Positions 56,020-64,000 of a DNA stretch of 64,000 nucleotides are shown piece after piece. The DNA lies in the NCBI RefSeq assembly GCF_024753145.1, contig NZ_JANUGU010000002.1, positions 434,001 through 498,000 on the forward strand, written 5' to 3'. Under the pieces are notes generated by a model. That model saw nothing but the letters and a program-made list of their open reading frames with translations. It was not told where the DNA came from and searched no databases. The position numbers and the translations under genes were made by a program. The DNA comes from Massilia terrae. Lineage in GTDB: Bacteria > Pseudomonadota > Gammaproteobacteria > Burkholderiales > Burkholderiaceae_D. Every line of letters starts with the position of its first letter. Positions within the stretch are counted from its first letter, which is position 1.

Positions 56020-56180
56020 TAGTCAGTTCAATTTCGGGTTCATCGAACGAGCGACGCTCACGCCCATCGAACATATTCCACAACCTTTGCAACAGAATGG
56101 TTCAAGGAGTATATGGCAAGTTCGAACACCGCAGGGTCAGACGCAGTTTACTCCCTTGAACCGGCATGTCAAACGAAATT
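56020..56180 (-). ncRNA. ssrS: Putative 6S RNA
   Basis: The minus-strand DNA directly after zapA can fold as a long imperfect hairpin: CAATTTCG near 56170 pairs with CGAAATTG near 56030, and inside it GGTTCAAGGGAGT pairs with ACTCC-TTGAACC across about 40 bases. A long double-stranded RNA with an open centre, and the place between zapA and a downstream gene, are the hallmarks of 6S RNA, which binds RNA polymerase in stationary phase. The ends are approximate. Confidence 0.5.
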
Positions 56181-56185
56181 GGCCT

Positions 56186-56497
56186 TTAAAACAGGTTTTC
56201 CTGCGGCATAAGCGCGTTGTCCAACACGCCATGCATGGCCTCGAGTTTCTGCTTGACTTCCAAAATCGACATGTCCGACAGCGGACCTTGCGGCGACTTC
56301 ACCGACAGGAATTCGGCGGCCACGCTGAGCGCGGCCATCACCGCGATGCGGTCGGTGCCTTTCACCTTGCCGGAGTCGCGCAAGGCGCTCATCTTGGCGT
56401 CGAGATAGTGCACGGCTTCACGCAGCGTGCTCTCCTCGCCTTCCTTGCAAGCCAGGCGATACGGCTGGCCCATGATGTTGACATCCAGGTGGATCAT
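56186..56497 (-). CDS. zapA: Cell division protein ZapA
   Basis: 103 residues. IHLDVNIMGQPYRLACKEGE, LREAVHYLDAKMSALRDSGK and DRIAVMAALSVAAEFLSVK match ZapA, which bundles FtsZ filaments at the division site. It overlaps the upstream coiled-coil gene by 4 bases. Confidence 0.93.
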   Translation of the reverse strand: MIHLDVNIMGQPYRLACKEGEESTLREAVHYLDAKMSALRDSGKVKGTDRIAVMAALSVAAEFLSVKSPQGPLSDMSILEVKQKLEAMHGVLDNALMPQENLF

Positions 56498-56727
56498 TCG
56501 ATGGCCTCGGCTTCGTCGGTGGCGGTTTCGTCTTCCGGCGCGGGCAACTGGGCGAGCAGCGCCTCGACACGCTGCTGCGCTTCGGCCAGGCGCTGCAGGT
56601 AGGCGGCGTTTTCTTCGCTGAGCAGTTTGTTGGACTGGCGCAGTTGCGCATTCTCGCGACGCAGGGACTCGGTCATCTCGGCAAGCCGAGAGATTTTGTC
56701 GGATAGGTCTTGGAATTCGGAAATCAT
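56494..56727 (-). CDS. ZapB-like coiled-coil protein (TIGR02449 type)
   Basis: 77 residues, almost entirely one coiled coil (LSDKISRLAEMTESLRRENA and SNKLLSEENAAYLQRLAEAQ) with an acidic tail (PAPEDETATDEAEAIE). It is coupled to zapA by a 4-base overlap, the usual arrangement in betaproteobacteria. It probably joins ZapA in organising the division ring, by analogy with ZapB. Confidence 0.8.
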   Translation of the reverse strand: MISEFQDLSDKISRLAEMTESLRRENAQLRQSNKLLSEENAAYLQRLAEAQQRVEALLAQLPAPEDETATDEAEAIE

Positions 56728-57010
56728 TCGTAACTATAGGACTGGAAAGGAAAGTCCGTCAACAGATTGGGCGGCACGCCGCATAGTACACCACTGCCGC
56801 GCGCGCGCCGGCGCGCATCGCGGGCTGCGGATCGTGCGGCGGGCAGGCGCCGAGCGGTGGTAGGCTCCGGGTTTTGTGCGCAGGCCGGAACCCATTTCAT
56901 CGAGCGGTCACTGAAGCATGCGACGATGGACGCCGCCCTTTTATTGACACAAGCTGGCCCGTCTGATTGACCGCGCTCAAAAAATAAGCTTCAAACCCGC
57001 AACACCCCTG
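56728..57010. other. Intergenic region upstream of groES
   Basis: Between the divergent zapA operon and the groES promoter. It has a GC-rich low-complexity run near 56800 and no recognisable gene or REP-like copy. Confidence 0.5.
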
Positions 57011-57040
57011 CTTGAAATGCTGAATTATCGTCCCTATAAT
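57011..57040 (+). promoter_or_regulatory. groESL promoter, readable by sigma70 and sigma32
   Basis: TTGAAA (57012-57017) and TATAAT (57035-57040) are 17 bp apart, an excellent sigma70 promoter. The same bases give CTTGAAA (57011-57017), 14 bp and CCCTATAA (57032-57039), close to the heat-shock sigma32 consensus. Confidence 0.85.
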
Positions 57041-57066
57041 TAGCACTCGTTAGCGGTGAGTGCTAA
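57040..57066. promoter_or_regulatory. CIRCE element (HrcA operator)
   Basis: TTAGCACTC-N9-GAGTGCTAA is a perfect copy of the conserved element. It begins on the last base of the -10 box, so HrcA would block groESL initiation. Confidence 0.97.
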
Positions 57067-57143
57067 CAACACTTTCCGGACCGGCAGCTTCCCTTAACAG
57101 CTGCTCAATGCCAGTCAAACCACTGAATTTAAAGGAGTTTTGC

Positions 57144-57434
57144 ATGAACCTTCGTCCTCTGCACGATCGCGTTATCGTGAAGCGTCTCGACCAGGAAACC
57201 AAGACTGCATCCGGCCTGATCATCCCGGATGCCGCCGCTGAGAAACCGGACCAGGGCGAAATCCTCGCCGTGGGCAACGGCAAAGTGCAGGAAAACGGCC
57301 AGGTTCGTCCGCTGGAAGTGAAGGTCGGCGACCGCGTCCTGTTCGGCAAATACTCGGGCCAGAGCGTCAAGGTCAAGGGAGAGGAACTGCTCGTCATGCG
57401 CGAAGAAGACATCATGGCCGTCCTGGTCGACTAA
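57144..57434 (+). CDS. groES: Co-chaperonin GroES
   Basis: 96 residues. The start [20 protein letters not shown] and the mobile loop [20 protein letters not shown] are typical; the end is [17 protein letters not shown]. It forms the heptameric lid of GroEL. AAAGGAG precedes the ATG. CIRCE and a heat-shock-type promoter lie upstream. Confidence 0.98.
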   Translation: MNLRPLHDRVIVKRLDQETKTASGLIIPDAAAEKPDQGEILAVGNGKVQENGQVRPLEVKVGDRVLFGKYSGQSVKVKGEELLVMREEDIMAVLVD

Positions 57435-59117
<1,683 letters not shown>

Positions 59118-59165
59118 TCAAGCCGGACCGCTGCGCCGGCCACGCGCCGGTGCGCTGCTCCACGA

Positions 59166-59202
59166 AAAAGCCTGCAGGGTTTGCGCCTTGCAGGCTTTTT
59201 TT
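59166..59202 (+). terminator. groESL terminator
   Basis: AAGCCTGCA/TGCAGGCTT with a 12-base loop and a run of T residues. Confidence 0.9.
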
Positions 59203-59279
59203 CATCCCGCGCTCCGGCCGCTTGGTGGCAGAATCAGGGAACGCAGCCATCGCGGGCCACTGCAAGAAAGGAGCGAGAC

Positions 59280-59654
59280 GTGAGCAACCGAATCAGCGCC
59301 GGCAAGGTCCGGCTGAAGCGGGCCTACGAAGCACCGGGCCCGGACGACGGTACCCGCATCCTGGTCGACCGTTTATGGCCGCGCGGCGTTGCCAAAGCCG
59401 ACGCGGCGCTCGACCTGTGGGAAAAGGAATTGGCGCCGAGTACCGAGCTGCGCCAATGGTTCAATCACGAGCCTTCCCGCTGGGACGAGTTCCAGATCCG
59501 CTACGCCGGCGAGCTGCGCCAGCACGCCGAGGCGGTGGAGCGGATTCGCACACTGGCGCGCAAGGGGACGGTCACGCTGGTGTATGCCGCCAAGGATGAG
59601 CTCCACAACGACGCCGTTGCACTGCGCGCATTTCTGTTGGATGCCCGGCCCTAG
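59280..59654 (+). CDS. DUF488-family protein
   Basis: 124 residues from GTG 59280, with AAGGAG before it. The family motif is LKRAYEAPGPDDGTRILVDR then LWPRGVAKADA, with FNHEPSRWDEFQIRYAGEL and VTLVYAAKDELHNDAVALRA. The fold is known but no reaction is established; proximity to stress genes is common. Confidence 0.88.
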   Translation: MSNRISAGKVRLKRAYEAPGPDDGTRILVDRLWPRGVAKADAALDLWEKELAPSTELRQWFNHEPSRWDEFQIRYAGELRQHAEAVERIRTLARKGTVTLVYAAKDELHNDAVALRAFLLDARP

Positions 59655-59708
59655 GCTTCGATCGCCAGAGCCAAGCAAACCGCTCATCTCAGCCTTTGGA
59701 GAACAATC

Positions 59709-60128
59709 ATGCCGACAGTCAACCTGAATGATCTTGAAGATGCCGTCACGCTGGTGGGCGATGATTGGGGCGAAGCGGAAGCCTGGGTCAGTCGTGACAC
59801 CGGCGAAGTGTTGCTACGAACCGAATGCGATCCACCAGGCGCCCCGCCACTGCCTGACGATATTGCCGAATCGGACCGCTATATCGAAGTGCCGGGCTCG
59901 CGTGATCTCGACCTTGGCACACCCCTGGTCTTCCGCTTCGTCGAGCGCGACATGCCGCGCGACTATGACGCGGTTCGGGAGATGTTCCACAAGAAGGGAG
60001 CGTATCGGCGCTTCAGCGACCTGGTCGATCGTCGCAACCTGCGCGACAAGTGGCATCGGTTCCGCGATGACGAAACAAAAGCCGCTCTGCGCGCATGGTG
60101 CGCAGAGCACGGGTTAGCCACCAAATAG
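59709..60128 (+). CDS. UPF0158-family protein
   Basis: 139 residues. The sequence starts with a short helix (VNLNDLEDAVTLVGDDWGEA) and has YIEVPGSRDLDLGTPLVFRF in the centre and GAYRRFSDLVDRRNLRDKWH near the end, as in UPF0158. Soluble and acidic; no known function. TTGGAGAA precedes the ATG. Confidence 0.85.
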   Translation: MPTVNLNDLEDAVTLVGDDWGEAEAWVSRDTGEVLLRTECDPPGAPPLPDDIAESDRYIEVPGSRDLDLGTPLVFRFVERDMPRDYDAVREMFHKKGAYRRFSDLVDRRNLRDKWHRFRDDETKAALRAWCAEHGLATK

Positions 60129-60151
60129 TTGGAGCTACGTGCATCCACCAT

Positions 60152-60262
60152 GAACGTCGTTCTCGCGAAAGCGGGCACCCCATTTTGCACGCTGGCCCGT
60201 GGACTCAAACGTCGCGGCCTGGCCAGGAAATGGGATTCCCGCGCCCGCGGCACTGACGTTGG
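60152..60262. repeat. Decayed REP-like pair
   Basis: AACGTCGTTCTCGCGAAAGC at the left and TTCCCGCGCCCGCGGCACTG then ACGTT at the right resemble the arms of the family with many changes. It fills most of the 220 bp before the YtrA-type operon. Confidence 0.55.
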
Positions 60263-60288
60263 CTTTTACTGATCCGCTCCAGATTCTG

Positions 60289-60317
60289 TTGACTCATCAA
60301 TAATTTCGGTTTACTGT
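60289..60317 (+). promoter_or_regulatory. Promoter of the YtrA-type regulator/ABC operon
   Basis: TTGACT (60289-60294) and TACTGT (60312-60317) are 17 bp apart. The -10 overlaps the operator at 60314-60336. Confidence 0.5.
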
Positions 60318-60336
60318 ACTAACCGTTATAGTACAG
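60314..60336. promoter_or_regulatory. Operator of the YtrA-type GntR regulator
   Basis: CTGTACTA-N7-TAGTACAG is a perfect 8-bp inverted repeat (11 of 12 when extended outward) ending 12 bp before the regulator start. It matches the GTACTA-type sites of YtrA-like regulators and implies autorepression. Confidence 0.8.
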
Positions 60337-60348
60337 TTAAACACCCAC

Positions 60349-60759
60349 ATGACCTCTCGCGCTCCCTTGATGCTCCAGATCGCTACCGGCGACCCGCGTC
60401 CCATCGCCCGCCAGATCGTCGATGGTGTGCGCCGCCTGATCGCCAGCGGCTCGCTGCCGGTCGGCGCCATGCTGCCCAGCGTGCGCGGCCTGGCCCAGCA
60501 GCTTACCGTCAATCCCAACACCATCGCCAAAGCCTATGCCGAGCTGACCGCCGAAGGCTGGCTCGATGCGCGCGCCGGCCTCGGCCTGTTCGTCGCGCCG
60601 CCGCGCCAGCGCCTGTCCGACGAAGAGCGCGGCCGCCGCCTGGACGACGCCGTGCAGCGCTTCGTCGGCGACGTCGTGGGGCTGGGCTACACCAAGGCCC
60701 AGCTGGTGCGCCGCGTGTCCGATGAACTCGACCAATGCCAGCCGAGGAAAACCGCATGA
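60349..60759 (+). CDS. GntR-family regulator, YtrA type
   Basis: 136 residues, the short YtrA form with a winged helix (RPIARQIVDGVRRLIASGSL, PSVRGLAQQLTVNPNTIAKA) and a small C-terminal dimerisation helix. It should repress its own operon through the palindrome at 60314-60336. Its stop overlaps the start of the ABC ATPase gene in ATGA, so all three genes are co-expressed. Confidence 0.92.
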   Translation: MTSRAPLMLQIATGDPRPIARQIVDGVRRLIASGSLPVGAMLPSVRGLAQQLTVNPNTIAKAYAELTAEGWLDARAGLGLFVAPPRQRLSDEERGRRLDDAVQRFVGDVVGLGYTKAQLVRRVSDELDQCQPRKTA

Positions 60760-61673
60760 GCGACTACGCGATCCACATTGAAGGCCTGAGCGTGCGCTAC
60801 CAGCGCAAGCAGGCACTCGACAAGCTGAGCCTCGCGCTGGAAGCAGGTTGCGTGCACGCGGTCGTCGGCGCCAACGGGGCCGGTAAATCCTCGCTGTTCC
60901 GCGTGCTGCTCGGCTTCCAGACCGCGGACGCCGGCAGCGCCACGATACTCGGCTGCGACAGCCGCGCGCTCACGCCCGCGCTGCGCGGCCGGATCGGCTT
61001 CGTGAACGAAGAACATAGACTGCCCGGCTGGATGCGCGTCGACGAACTCACCGCGCTGCAGCGCCGCCAGTACCAGCGCTGGAACGATGCGCGCTTCGAT
61101 GAAGTGATCCGCAACTTCAACGTCGAGCCGAAGCAGAAAGTCGGCAGCCTGTCGCGCGGCGAGCGGGCCGGCATCAGCCTCGCGCTGGCGCTGGCGCAAA
61201 GTCCGGAATTGCTGATGCTCGACGAGCCCACCCTCGGCCTGGACATCGTCGCCAAACGCGCTTTCATGGAGTCGCTGATGCTGGCCAACCTGTCGGAGCG
61301 GATGACCATTGTCTACTGCTCGCACCAGATGGACGAGATCGAGCGCCTGGCCGACAAGCTCGTGATCATGGAGCGTGGCGTGCTGCGCTTCGCCGCCCCG
61401 CCACACGAGCTGTGCGCGCGCGTGCAGATGTGGGTCGCCGATTTCGGCGGCGCCGTGCCCGATGTGCGCGAGCAGCCCGGCGTGCTGCGCACGACCCTGA
61501 TAGAGGGCTTGTTGCACCTGACGGTATTCGACCGCGGCGCCGCATTCGGCGACGAGCTGCGCCGGCTGGGCGCGGCCAATGTGCAGGCGATGGACACCAC
61601 GCTCGGCAACGCCATCGACGGCATGCTCTCGCGCGGCCACATCTCGAACCAACCACTGCCAAAGGCAGCCTGA
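60756..61673 (+). CDS. ABC transporter ATP-binding protein
   Basis: 305 residues from the ATG at 60756. Walker A is GANGAGKS, the signature is LSRGE (degenerate in place of LSGGQ) and Walker B is LLMLDEPTLGLD; the H-loop lies in YCSHQMDEIERL. It powers the permease encoded 9 bases downstream. YtrA-type operons often export cell-wall-active compounds, so envelope stress is a reasonable inducer, by inference. Confidence 0.93.
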   Translation: MSDYAIHIEGLSVRYQRKQALDKLSLALEAGCVHAVVGANGAGKSSLFRVLLGFQTADAGSATILGCDSRALTPALRGRIGFVNEEHRLPGWMRVDELTALQRRQYQRWNDARFDEVIRNFNVEPKQKVGSLSRGERAGISLALALAQSPELLMLDEPTLGLDIVAKRAFMESLMLANLSERMTIVYCSHQMDEIERLADKLVIMERGVLRFAAPPHELCARVQMWVADFGGAVPDVREQPGVLRTTLIEGLLHLTVFDRGAAFGDELRRLGAANVQAMDTTLGNAIDGMLSRGHISNQPLPKAA

Positions 61674-61682
61674 GGACACCCG

Positions 61683-63542
61683 ATGAAAGAACTGTTCTTC
61701 GCCGAGCTGCGCCGCTTTCGCCGCGCGGCCCTGATCTTCGCCGCCGTGCACCTGGTGCTGCAACTGCTGTTCGGACGCACGCAAAACGTCCTGGAAATGT
61801 TCATCGTGTCCCATGTTTTCGGCATGGGCCTGTTCATGGCGTGCGGACTGGCGCTGGGCCTCTACCAGTTCGGCGTCTATCGCCAGCCTGGCCGCTGCAT
61901 CTGGCTGCTGCACCGCCCGATGCCGCTGGCCCGCGTGTTCGGTGCGATAGGTGGCGCGTCGGTGCTGCTGTTCGTGCTGGCGGTCGGCCTGCCTGCGATC
62001 GTCGCACTGCTCTGCACGGAACACTACACCGCGCGCGTGGTCGACCTGCGCCACTACACGCTGGTCGCGCACCTCGTTCTGCTGACGGTGACCGGCTGGC
62101 TGGCCGGCACCATCATCATCCTGAGCCGCACACGCTGGGCCTTCGGCGTGCTCGCACTGCCGCTGGTGATGCTGAACTACCTCGCGTCGGGTTTCACGAT
62201 GCTGCTCCCGGCCTTCGCATGCATCGCGATTCTCGCGGTGGTGGCATACGCATCGTTCAAGCCCGACCGCCAGTCGCCTCCGGCCGGTGCGGTCATGGCC
62301 ATCATGACCGCGCTGCCGCTGCAGGTCGGCTTTTATGTCGCACTTGGCTTGGGCGCGTCGATGCTCTACATGGCCGCGCTGACGGCGACCGGCATGAATC
62401 CGGCGAACCGGCCCTCGCTCAACCCCGGCGGCGTATACGCGCTGTCGCACCAGACCAGCCAGCAGGCCCTGGACAGCGGCCTGGCTCTCTCCAACGACCC
62501 GCGCATCCCGCAATGGCGCGCCGAGCTACCGGGCCGCCAGCCTACCTTCATCATCCCGTTTGGCCGCCAGTACCCGGTGCACGGCCAGGCCAGCAATCTC
62601 GACAAACCCAGCTGGCACGACCCAGGCCGCTCGATCATCTGGAACTTCAGTCACGACACCATGCGCTTCCATGGACGTGATGGGCAAACCGGCGAAGACC
62701 GCGGCTGGTTCGGCCTGCACGGCGCCGGCGACACCCAGGCTTTCCCCGCGGTGCCCGTCACGCGGGGCCCGGCCGTGATCCAGGCGCCGCAACAGCTGTA
62801 CCTGATCGACTTCAAGACCCAGACGACGCGCCAGCTGCTCGCCCTGTCCGGTAACGAAAAATTCCTGTCGCCGATGCGCAAGGTGCCGGGCACATTCGAT
62901 TTCTCGATCACCAACCAGCGCCTGATCGCTCATCCGCCCACCCCGGATGACGGCGCGGGCCTGGTGCCGGCCGCATGGAGCATTGCGCTGCCAGGAGCCG
63001 CGAGCGATCTCGACCGGGTTGACGTTGCCAACCTCAAGGACGGCACCCTGGTCTCCTTCAACTTCGGACGCGCGATGGTGCGCGGCGCCCCTGGATCGGC
63101 ACAGATCGTGATGTTCGTCTCCCCCGACGGCAAAGCGGAACCGCTCGCGCGCCGCCTGCTGGCGCACGACTATCCGGCGCTGTACGAACATGTGGACTGG
63201 TGGACATCCCCGCTACTGCACGCGGTGGTCTCCCTCAAGGACATCGTGTTCGACCGCGGCATCGTGCCTGACCAGGGCGATCCCTGGCATACCGCCGAGC
63301 TGCGCTACCCGCGCCCGCCCATCGTGATCGCCGTGGCCCTGCTGCTGGCCGTGCTGTCCGGTCTCGGTGCGGGCCGCTGGCTGCATTCGAGCACGCTGCC
63401 CGTGCGCGCCAAGGTGGCCTGGATCGTCGCCTGCGTCGTGGCCGGCCTTCCCGCCCTGTTCAGCCTGATGGCGCTGCAGCCACGTCCCGTCCGGCAGACA
63501 CAGGCGCAGGCGGCAACGGCCCCCCGGCCGGTCCTCGCTTGA
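61683..63542 (+). CDS. ABC permease with a large extracytoplasmic domain
   Basis: 619 residues. Six or so membrane segments fill the first 240, followed by about 300 hydrophilic residues (from about 245 to 545, with segments such as PQQLYLIDFKTQTTRQLLAL and FDFSITNQRLIAHPPTPDDG that look like beta-propeller blades). Two membrane segments follow (PPIVIAVALLLAVLSGLGAG and VAWIVACVVAGLPALFSLMA). It pairs with the ATPase upstream. The domain is large for a YtrB/C-type permease and its ligand is unknown. Confidence 0.82.
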   Translation: MKELFFAELRRFRRAALIFAAVHLVLQLLFGRTQNVLEMFIVSHVFGMGLFMACGLALGLYQFGVYRQPGRCIWLLHRPMPLARVFGAIGGASVLLFVLAVGLPAIVALLCTEHYTARVVDLRHYTLVAHLVLLTVTGWLAGTIIILSRTRWAFGVLALPLVMLNYLASGFTMLLPAFACIAILAVVAYASFKPDRQSPPAGAVMAIMTALPLQVGFYVALGLGASMLYMAALTATGMNPANRPSLNPGGVYALSHQTSQQALDSGLALSNDPRIPQWRAELPGRQPTFIIPFGRQYPVHGQASNLDKPSWHDPGRSIIWNFSHDTMRFHGRDGQTGEDRGWFGLHGAGDTQAFPAVPVTRGPAVIQAPQQLYLIDFKTQTTRQLLALSGNEKFLSPMRKVPGTFDFSITNQRLIAHPPTPDDGAGLVPAAWSIALPGAASDLDRVDVANLKDGTLVSFNFGRAMVRGAPGSAQIVMFVSPDGKAEPLARRLLAHDYPALYEHVDWWTSPLLHAVVSLKDIVFDRGIVPDQGDPWHTAELRYPRPPIVIAVALLLAVLSGLGAGRWLHSSTLPVRAKVAWIVACVVAGLPALFSLMALQPRPVRQTQAQAATAPRPVLA

Positions 63543-63620
63543 TGCCAGACGGGTCGGCTGTTGCCGCCCGCCCCGTTCTTCGTTATATTGGGCGCCGACC
63601 TTCCCTCTGGATCCTTGCCC

Positions 63621-64000
63621 ATGACCACTTCGCGCCTGCTGACCACCCTTGCCCTCGCCTGCGCGCTGGTCGCCTGCCAGAAACAGGAGGCGCCCAAACC
63701 TGTTGCGCCACCCGCGGCCCCGGTGGCGAAGGAGCCGACGCGCGAGGAAGCGATGGCGTCGCTGATGGAGGTGCCGGAGTTGAAGACCATGTCCGAGCAG
63801 ATCGAGAAGAAGTCGCAAGGCAAGACCCACGGCGCGGTGATCGAGGACGATCCGCAGCCGCGCATGGTCGACGGCAAGCCCTATTGGCAGTTCAGCTTCG
63901 TCGAGAATGCGCCCGACGCGGTGCATCGCCGCGCCAGCTTCCTGGTCGCGAAATCGGGCAAGGAGATCCTGGTCGACGACACGCAGACCGGCAAGCTGCT
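63621..64000 (+). CDS. Lipoprotein, cut by the right edge
   Basis: At least 126 residues. MTTSRLLTTLALACALVACQ gives a lipoprotein signal with the lipobox cysteine at 19, then a proline/alanine linker and an acidic body (TREEAMASLMEVPELKTMSE, YWQFSFVENAPDAVHRRASF). It is 78 bases after the ABC permease on the same strand. No family is recognised. The stop lies beyond the window. Confidence 0.75.
   Translation, partial: MTTSRLLTTLALACALVACQKQEAPKPVAPPAAPVAKEPTREEAMASLMEVPELKTMSEQIEKKSQGKTHGAVIEDDPQPRMVDGKPYWQFSFVENAPDAVHRRASFLVAKSGKEILVDDTQTGKL

Overview
The window reads as chromosome of a high-GC betaproteobacterium, most likely Oxalobacteraceae of the Massilia/Telluria/Duganella type. The basis is the run of core genes (aceE-aceF-lpdA with a lipoyl domain on LpdA, folD, holC, lgt, zapA next to an EVE-domain gene, groES-groEL under a CIRCE element), the codon bias, a TonB receptor/GH95 locus and a rhombosortase pair. 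The genus is inference; no rRNA is present.

Region 1 (1-16500) is an accessory locus for fucosylated glycans. A large TonB-dependent receptor and a Tat-exported GH95 alpha-L-fucosidase would import glycan and release L-fucose. FucP takes up fucose. Two SDR dehydrogenases, an amidohydrolase-type lactonase, a two-gene UxaA-type dehydratase and an FAH-family hydrolase fit the non-phosphorylating route L-fucose > L-fuconolactone > L-fuconate > 2-keto-3-deoxy-L-fuconate > 2,4-diketo acid > pyruvate + L-lactate. A GntR/FCD regulator with two winged-helix domains heads the catabolic operon, and three related 20-bp sites lie before the receptor and fucP. A complete IS4-family element sits between the two converging arms, inside a REP-like palindrome. 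A 5'-truncated carbohydrate-binding gene runs off the left edge.

Region 2 (16500-29000) holds tRNA-Lys, a GYD protein, a rhombotarget lipoprotein with its rhombosortase, YigZ, a cupin, an isochorismatase-like hydrolase with a divergent LysR regulator, a slipin/NfeD pair, an HDOD protein, an LEA-like BON protein, a HEIGH-motif secreted protein and an M49 peptidase.

Region 3 (29000-39400) holds a TetR-controlled EmrA-EmrB-NodT tripartite pump, a tiny coupled ORF pair, a CpxP-like/response regulator/histidine kinase operon, a hydroxyisobutyrate-dehydrogenase-type enzyme and a chemoreceptor.

Region 4 (39400-64000) is mostly housekeeping: the pyruvate dehydrogenase operon, folD, oligopeptidase A, a glutaredoxin-like protein, holC, an amino-acid-binding protein, cytochrome c, LysR, lgt, TauE/SafE, EVE, a putative 6S RNA, zapA and a ZapB-like gene, groESL, DUF488, UPF0158, and a YtrA-type regulator with an ABC exporter. 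A lipoprotein gene is cut by the right edge.

About a dozen copies of a REP-like palindrome, with core CGTCGTTCCCGCGCAGGCGG, are scattered through the intergenic DNA, often as inverted pairs.
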